From assembly GCF_019279795.1 (NCBI RefSeq), contig NC_056725.1, positions 1,750,504,416 through 1,750,568,415 of the forward strand: a DNA stretch of 64,000 bases, in the 5' to 3' direction. Position 1 is the stretch's first letter. Each line of letters starts with the position of its first letter. This document shows, in pieces, positions 57,355 to 64,000 of this stretch. The notes below the pieces were generated by a model. The model saw only the letters and a list, made by a program, of their open reading frames with translations, was not told the DNA's origin and made no database searches. The DNA comes from Protopterus annectens (lineage: Eukaryota; Chordata; Ceratodontiformes; Protopteridae). A program made the translations under genes and the position numbers.

Positions 57355-59712
57355 TATAGGTGTGTAATAGGCTAATGGCCCTGGAGCCTTTACACGCCTA
57401 GCTCATAGGATTAACCTGGCATCGTGCCACCTGACCTTACTTCCCAGTGCCTCTGTTGAGTAGAGCCACTGAAGTGATCCCCGGGGTGAATTTTCTATTT
57501 CCCATCCACTCATTAAGATTTCCCTTGAAGAGGACCAGTGAGGTGCTCTGCTTGACATGTATGTGATGTCTATTCCATAGTATGGGCAGTCTCTGGGTAA
57601 TGAACCTGTCCCGCCAGCATGTTCTGTTAATTGTGGTAATGAGGTAGAAGTCTTTGGAGCATGTGGTGCAGAGGGGTTGGGATTTTTTTAGATGTAGCAT
57701 TTCTAACAGTGCTGGGTCACACATGGCTTTGCAAGTCAAGCAGAGATCACCTCTAACTAGGCAATATGAGACAGAGAGGAGTTAGAGTTTTTTGAATCTG
57801 TCCATACAGGACAAGTGTTTAAGGCTTAGGATTCTCTTTGTGAGCTACTTTTGTGGCCTCCCCAGTTGTTGCAGGTGTCTATTGAGGTACATGCCAAATG
57901 GGGCATTGTACTCAATGATTGGTCTAATGAGGGAAGAGTAGAGGGAGACAATGACCTCTTTCTTCCTGGATGCGAAACTCTTAGTAATGAGATCTGCCAC
58001 ATAGAAGGACTTTCTGACCACTGTGGCAATGTGGTGGTCAAAAGAGAGGTTGCTGTCAACCTGCGTTCCCAGATCTCTTATAACGCCTTCTGTGTTCAGT
58101 GAACTACCATCAATGTGATAATTCAATGGAACTGGGTTTTTCCCAAGGGGGATGATGACACATTTTTTTGGCATTGAGCTAAAGGCCATGGTTCTGACAT
58201 CAGTCTTTGGTCTCATTGAGGCCTTCCTGTAGGATGTCAACATCACTTGGGGAGTTAATAATAGCTCCCAACTTGCAATCATCTGTGAACTTCATCAGCC
58301 AGAGTCCCTTCGTGTTGGCCTGGACTTCAGAGGAGTAGATACCAAACAGGAGAGGACCCAGGACCAACTCCACTCATGACTGGTCGGCAGTCTGACTTGG
58401 AGTCATCTACTTTCACACTGTGGGTTCTATCTGTGAGCCAGTTTGCAACCCACCTAGTGATATAGGAGTTGATGCCTAACTTAGTGAGTTTTTCTTTGAT
58501 TCCTGAGTGGGGAATGGTATCAAAGGCCTTGGCCAGATCAAGGTAAACTGTATGAACCACCTTGCCTTCATTCACAGCTCTGGTAATTGACTCAAAGAGG
58601 TCAACCAAGTTGAGCAGGCATGATCTACCCTTCACACAACCAAACTATGTAGGATCCAGAGTTTGGAGATTCCCTATATCCTTATTTATTAGGTCAATGA
58701 TGATTTGTTCCATAGCTTTGTATATCAGACTCGTAAGGCTAATGGGGCAATAGTTCCCAGGGTCTGTAGTCGCTCCCCCTTTGTGGAGAGGGATGACTGT
58801 AGCAGTGCGCCAATTGGTGGGGACAAAGCCTGAGGTGAGGCTATGATTGAACAGGGCATACAGGTGTGGTGCCAGTTCACTCTGTCATTCACGCAGAACA
58901 CAGCCTGGGATATTGTCAGGTCCCATATAAGCTGTATTCTTTGCCTGGGCAGTGCTGTTTTAACCTGTGCAGCAGTAATACTGGGTGTCTGGCAATCGAC
59001 TGGTATTGTGATTGGTCCTTTGGTGGGGGGGGGGGTAAAGTTAGCACTGCTTCTGTCAGCCAGTGTATTGGTAATATCTGTTGGCTCGGTATAGGAGGTA
59101 CCATTGTGGAGTAGCTCAGAGAAAATCTGGGTATTGCCACGGAGATTCTTTACATAACTCTAAATGGTATTGTGGTTGTCTTTACTATCTGCTGCATTTC
59201 TATTTTCATAGCTAGCTTTAGAGGATTTGAAGAGGGATCTCAACAATTTGTTGAGGCTGATAAGGGAGTTTTACCAGTCTTGGGACTTCAACTTATTCTG
59301 CATTGGTTTCCTCCTTCTGTTGTAGAGTTTGTTTATAGCAAGGGACCACCAGATTGGCTTTCTTTTTTTTTTGGGGGGGGGGCATCTTGGTTCTGTTGTG
59401 TATGGTGAGATCCATGCATTTGTGTACATGTTCGTACAGTGCATTGGTGTATGATTCGGCGGTCATGCAACTATTCTCCATTTGCATGGGTGCTGTGAAG
59501 TTAGCTGCCTGTGTTATTAAGAGCCCAAACTTAGTTTTGGAGCCCAAAGTTAGCTTTGGAGAAGTTTTTCATGGTAGTTACCTTTGTGGGGGGGGGGTGG
59601 AATTCCAAGGTGATTCGTTTGTGGTTGGATCTAACCCGGGAGGAGTTGACTATTGGTGTGGAGCAATGGTCACCCATGTTAGTAATGACCAGGTCAAGGA
59701 TGTTGCTACCTC

Positions 59713-61124
59713 AGTTATCCAACAGTGTAGTACCTCGCAGGCGGTACTGCGCAGGTTAGGGCGTGTCCATATTGATTGGCAGGTCAGCGCACATTTGAGT
59801 GACACTTGAGCATTCCCGTTATGCCTGAATGAGTAACCTGCCAAATGTTACATTCTATGAATAACAATAATCGCTAATCATATGTAGGGTTGCCAACTTT
59901 TCAAATGCCAAAGTGTGACATTTTTGGTACAAACGTCAGATTTTGCAGGGTGAAATATAGCCATGGCTTATTCTGTTTCTTATAACATTCAGTGTATCGG
60001 ATGCAGAATAACTGTTTTATGCAACTATTACATAAAATATAGGAAATAATTTTGCCCTAAAATCTCAGGATATTTGCCATTTTACAATTTTTTTGCAGGA
60101 CACAGCTGCCCAAAGAGGTACTGTCCCTCGCAAAGTGGGACAGGTGGTAACCCTATTAATGGTCTGTTTCTCATATATTTTGTGATTCCTGGTAAAGCAC
60201 TGAAGATTAACGTCATTAAATAATACATAAATAATGACATACATATGAGTTTCCTTCGGAAAAGGCATGTTAACACAGATCCTGTTATTCTACCAACTTT
60301 CTAAATTTTTACGAGTAAGATTTTGTCGCCATAATTTTAGGTTTTGTCCAGACTCCAGATTTTTTGTACTAAGAGCTCCAGAGGCAAGCTTTGCATCCTT
60401 CATCGCGGTGACAAACAAGAAAGCCACATACACCATATTGCACTTTATTACCTTGAAATACACGAGTTACTACATGGTATCTCTTTTGATTCCACTTACA
60501 GATAAAACTTCACCTTTTTATGCCAACACAAATATATTTTCAAGTTTTTTTAAACATCTGCATTAATCAATATGTTTTCTTTATTGTGCCATAAAACTAT
60601 ATTCATTCTAGCTATGCGATCACCCAGGACAGGCTAAGATTTACTTATTTATTTGCTACTCTTATAGTACAGTCCTTATATGGACGTCTGCAGTCCGAAA
60701 AAATATTTAAAAGTGCAAATACTGTACATTTACTGAAGTAATGCTTTTCGGTCTTCCCAATGTTAAAGTAATTTACTGTGGCATTACTGTAGCACATTCC
60801 ACATTACAAACAATTTAAATGTTTGCATAAGGCATGAGAATGCTTTTTATTGGCATCGGAATGTATAAAACACAAACAGAAAGTAGTAAAAAGCATTTGA
60901 TTGCGATCGGTTAACCATGTAAAACATGAATAACCGATAATAACCGATCACAATCAAAGGGTTTTATACATTCCGATGCCAATAAAATGCTTTTCACTGC
61001 TTTATTAATCCAGTGTAAGCTACATGACAGCTAATTACTCTTAATGTAGCTTGGTAAGTTGTGGGCGTTTAGGGGCAGGGTTTGCTACTGCGCATCCTGC
61101 GAGGTACTACACTGTTAGATAACC
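59713..61124. mobile_element. hAT-like non-autonomous DNA transposon inserted in CR1, 8-bp TSD
   Basis: Perfect 8-bp direct repeats GCTACCTC (59705-59712, 61125-61132) flank a 1412-bp insert. Comparison with the CR1 copy near 45420 shows the uninterrupted target. Terminal inverted repeats of about 29 bp begin AGTTATCCAACAGTGTAG... on the left and GGTTATCTAACAGTGTAG... on the right, sharing AGTACCTCGCAGG. The subterminal TGCGCAGTAGCAA block is shared with 14271-15615. No transposase frame recognised. Confidence 0.87.
60839..60998. repeat. 160-bp fold-back inside the hAT-like element
   Basis: 'gctttttattggcatcgga' and 'atgtataaaac' on the left match, inverted, 'gttttatacat' and 'tccgatgccaataaaa' on the right. 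An inner pair, 'gcgatcggtta' and 'taaccgatcac', lies between. Either a nested MITE or part of the host element. Confidence 0.75.
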
Positions 61125-61654
61125 GCTACCTCTAGTGGGGGTAAGAATGAGCTGGTCCAGGGCTTTGGAATTAATGAATTCCAGAAAGTGCTGGGCAAGT
61201 GTATTGGTACATGAGTAGTTTTCCCAGTTAATGGAGGGATATTCGAAGTTGCCCAGTATGACAGTGTTAGGTTGGATCCTAATATTCTCCAGGGTGCTTA
61301 GGAACATGGAGTGTGAGTGTTGGAACATGGTTGAGGACCTATAGCATGCTACAACCTGAATTGCTGTCTTACCCAATGTTAGTTGCACCTGAAGTATCTC
61401 AGATGTGTTATGTTGAGCTACCAGTCTGGAAGTGTGTGTATCCTTTATGAATATGGAAACACCACTGCCTTTGGAGCTTCAGTCCAAGTTCTGGGGCCAA
61501 AAGGTGTGGAATGAGTTATAGCCTGGTAGTGCAGGGGTGCTTTCTGCTGCCTTGAACCATAGTTTTATTCTGCTGTTTATGCTATTCTGTAGAGTCAGAA
61601 GTAATCTGGAGAAACAGCTTTGTAAGAGATGGCTGCTCAAAGAGTTAATGGGAC

Positions 61655-61835
61655 TTGTTTAGACTACACACTTGGACGTTACAGGTAAATGAACATTTTT
61701 ATGTTTGGGAGATTCTGATTTAAACTGTGTGTTATTGATGACATGTCTTGTGTTTGGTTTATATAGTATAAAGCTTTGTATTATAGGTTTAATGTTTTAC
61801 AAGTTGCTAGTTTTCCTACACTGATTGTGCAGTTA

Positions 61836-61915
<80 letters not shown>

Positions 61916-62106
61916 TATTTATAGAGAAGTGTTATTTACATTACTAACTTGCCATTTTTTACACTGATTGATCTGGAGTCTGGTTTTCTAGGAGGTGTAC
62001 CATGTACTTTTTGCTTTCCTCTGCAGGGTTTTAGCTCAGCTGTGAAGATGTGGTCATTGTTGAAGGTTTTAGTGTGGCTTATTAGTTATGTATTTATACA
62101 ATACTT
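61655..62106 (+). repeat. Unclassified interspersed repeat X, copy 2
   Basis: Partner of 13160-13625 (see shared blocks there). It contains a 74-bp (TG)n array (61838-61911) where copy 1 has only a short TG tract. Confidence 0.7.
61838..61912. repeat. (TG)n microsatellite
   Basis: Pure TG repeats inside repeat X. Confidence 0.97.
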
Positions 62107-62165
62107 AATCTGAGGCAGTTTCTGCACTGCCTCAGGATGCCCATATCCACTAAGCTGGTAACAGA
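62107..62165 (-). mobile_element. CR1-like ORF1 N-terminal scrap
   Basis: Minus strand reads LVDMGILRQCRNCL, the cysteine motif at the start of CR1 ORF1 (compare 43925-43970). Only about 60 bp. Confidence 0.6.
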
Positions 62166-62439
62166 GGTAGTAGATAAGTTTGTATCCATGGCAACAGATC
62201 CTGTTTACTGATTAGACAGTTGTAGAAATGTTATTTGTTGTGTTGAGTGCACTCATTTTTTAATTGTATACAGTTTTTGCAAAGGACTGCAATAAACATG
62301 ATTTTTTTTCCAGTAACAATTTGGAGCCTGACAAAGGGGAAAAGTATCCCACTCCTCTAATGTGGGAAATAGCTGCATATGTCGTAGCAGAATCTGTGTG
62401 TATGTATGTGTCTCGTCTTTCAAAATTTTACCTCAGAAT

Positions 62440-62577
62440 TCTAGACAAAGAGAAAGTATTTAGGGAAAAGGTACTCTTAGAGGGTACTATTCACTCAAAA
62501 TAATTTCCAGATTTAGGAGGGATTGAACAAAAGTTTGAGATCAAATTAGATGTGTTAATCCAAATTTGGGAGACCTG

Positions 62578-62660
<83 letters not shown>

Positions 62661-62960
62661 AGTATTGGAACTTTATGGTTTATGACTGAAAATAAATTAC
62701 TTTTTGGATTCAATGAATTAAGTACATACATGCACACACATAAATGAAATATTGTGAATACCTTGTGTTTGTACTGCACAGGGACATGTTTGCACACATT
62801 TAAATATCACCAATTGTGAAAGTTCTTTTTTGTCATTTAATGAGATTGGTTACTATAGCTGAGGCCTATGCTGAGACAAATTTGGATATGAACATGTTTT
62901 GTGATTAAATGACTTAGAACTAAATTGGCTGTAAACAAATGTGCTATGAACTGCAACTGA
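62440..62960 (+). repeat. Unclassified interspersed repeat Y, copy 2
   Basis: Partner of 20666-21515. Contains a 74-bp (TG)n array (62581-62654). Confidence 0.65.
62581..62655. repeat. (TG)n microsatellite
   Basis: Pure TG repeats. Confidence 0.97.
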
Positions 62961-63776
62961 CCCAGGCAATATATTTTTATTATTATTTTTATGTTAATTA
63001 GACATGACACAACACACCCAGACCCCCATTAATATTTTTTTTACTGCTGGTAGATATAAAAAAGGTCAGAAAATGAAACTCTGATTTCATACAGAAAAGA
63101 CTGAAGGAAAATAATTAATTTTCTTTGGGGAGGGGAAACAACACATTTTTGAAAAATGGATTTGCTGTTTTTATTGTTTTTGTCCTGAATTCTTAACAGT
63201 TATCCAAACTGTTTATAAATGTTGCAAGAGAAGTACTGTGTTTTGACATGTAATGTCAGCCTGTTTCACAAATGTGGAATGCATTAGGTAACGTACTTGT
63301 CATGCCTTCTGGTATTGTTGATGTGATAGTATAGGTTTACAACTAGTTTTATTGTGGTGATGGTGAGCTTGGATTGCTGGTTCCTTCACAGCATGGGAAA
63401 TGTAGTGGACATAACCCCCTCAGGAATGTGTAAGACACTTTTTGTATAGAGACAGGTCTTGCAATCTCTAAGTTAGGGTTACTGAGACCTGAGTTGTTAT
63501 TGTTGAGGAAACATTGAAGTTTTCTGAGCCTCTTTCAGTACTTTGCATTCATGTGTTTAATCAGGCTTCTGACATTTTGGGTCCTAGTGACTTTCTGTAA
63601 TATTTTTTCATTGACCTTAATATGTCTATTCATCTCTATCAAATAAAACAACTGTTACCTTTGCTCTCCGTTTGCTGAAGGGATTCTGTGGAAAGTGCCT
63701 AAAAATCTTTCTGTGACATATTCTCTTCAGCTGAATCCTGCATCATCTGTTGCTCTTTCTGATAGGAATTCACTTG
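62961..63776. other. Unassigned AT-rich stretch
   Basis: No recognised gene or repeat. Confidence 0.35.
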
Positions 63777-64000
63777 TCTATCACTACACAACATTGTGTG
63801 AAGAGGTGTCGATGTTTCTTGCCCCTTCCCTTGCTGTGCAACCCTAGGTGAACTTTTGTACTCATTTCCTACTATCACTACACAACATTGTGTCGGTTGT
63901 CGATGTTTCTTGCTCCTTCCCTTGGTGTGCGACCCTAGGTGAACTTTTGTACTAATTTCCTACTATCACTACACAACATTGTGTCAGTTGTCGATGTTTC
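63777..64000. repeat. 91-94-bp tandem repeat running off the window
   Basis: 'atcactacacaacattgtgt', 'gtcgatgtttcttgc' and 'accctaggtgaacttttgta' recur at starts 63780, 63874 and 63965. About 2.4 units are seen; the array continues beyond base 64000. Confidence 0.9.

Larger units (their letters stand above)
57355..61570 (-). mobile_element. CR1-like LINE copy (endonuclease to 3' end), split by a hAT-like element
   Basis: Minus strand: endonuclease start (ETWFKAAES-like, near 61550), LTLGKTAIQVVACYRSSTMF, VILGNFEYPSINWENYSC (61388-61130), interruption at 59713-61124, then linker ANFTAPMQMENSCMTAESYT near 59500, RT fingers, RSCLLNLVDLFESITRAVNE and HTVYLDLAKAFDTIPHSGI (58635-58327), LNYHIDGSSLNTEGVIRDLG, SLIRPIIEYNAPFGMYLN (58282-57845) and CWRDRFITQRLPILWNRH, FTPGITSVALLNRG (57739-57437). 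3' UTR to about 57355. Frame breaks throughout; lacks ORF1. Confidence 0.85.

Noticed and set aside
60267-60566. 99-codon frame inside the hAT-like element as a possible transposase remnant
   Set aside because: No hAT dimerisation or catalytic motif seen; more likely a chance frame.

Overview
The window looks like intergenic DNA from a large, repeat-rich vertebrate genome. It is AT-rich, with very long (TA)n and (TG)n arrays and almost wall-to-wall retroelements: CR1-like, L2-like and RTE-like LINEs, a tRNA-derived SINE, Penelope-like elements (PLE), DIRS-like tyrosine-recombinase retroelements and non-autonomous hAT-like DNA transposons. This mix suggests a non-mammalian vertebrate (cartilaginous fish, lobe-finned fish or amphibian). 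The one host gene, a histone H2B copy, had an ancestral C-terminus TSAK, which is common in fish and amphibians. Species cannot be fixed. I see no spliced host gene, tRNA, rRNA or CRISPR.

Layout. 0-1.4 kb: SINE and RTE fragment, then microsatellites. 2.2-5.7 kb: L2-like fragment, then a CR1-like LINE carrying a second, nested CR1. 6.7-7.2 kb: a 50-bp minisatellite. 7.4-11.1 kb: CR1, L2-like and DIRS gag-like pieces abutting. 14.3-15.6 kb: hAT-like element with a perfect 8-bp target duplication. 16.3-22.9 kb: LINE fragments and a PLE reverse-transcriptase fossil. 22.9-32.1 kb: one L2-like LINE split by a PLE inverted pair and by a 4.2-kb duplicated and filler block. 32.1-40.4 kb: a near full-length CR1-like LINE (promoter and 5' UTR units, ORF1 with SGNH esterase, endonuclease, RT, 3' UTR), with an RTE LINE nested in its 5' UTR. 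40.5-43 kb: an older CR1 copy containing the H2B gene. 43.6-46.1 kb: a second CR1 5' half. 46.1-48.5 kb: DIRS fossil. 51.1-52.2 kb: PLE with a hammerhead ribozyme motif. 52.2-56.1 kb: CR1 pieces, one with the inverted 5' part expected of twin priming. 57.4-61.6 kb: long CR1 copy with a 1.4-kb hAT-like insertion. 61.6-64 kb: unclassified repeats, (TG)n and a 91-94-bp tandem repeat running off the end.

The most interesting signal is a family of hammerhead-ribozyme-like motifs in the PLE termini. Five occurrences share CTGANGA, a stem II hairpin, GAAA and the palindrome AGCGCT. One lies in an approximately 88-bp PLE-derived insert that split the last codons of the H2B gene and left a perfect 12-bp target duplication. 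The gene's ancestral end (TSAK, stop, histone 3' stem-loop and downstream purine element) is still readable on the far side. A second group of observations is structural: a 360-bp stretch identical in inverted orientation 24 kb apart, and an 819-bp near-identical direct duplication bracketing foreign filler DNA.
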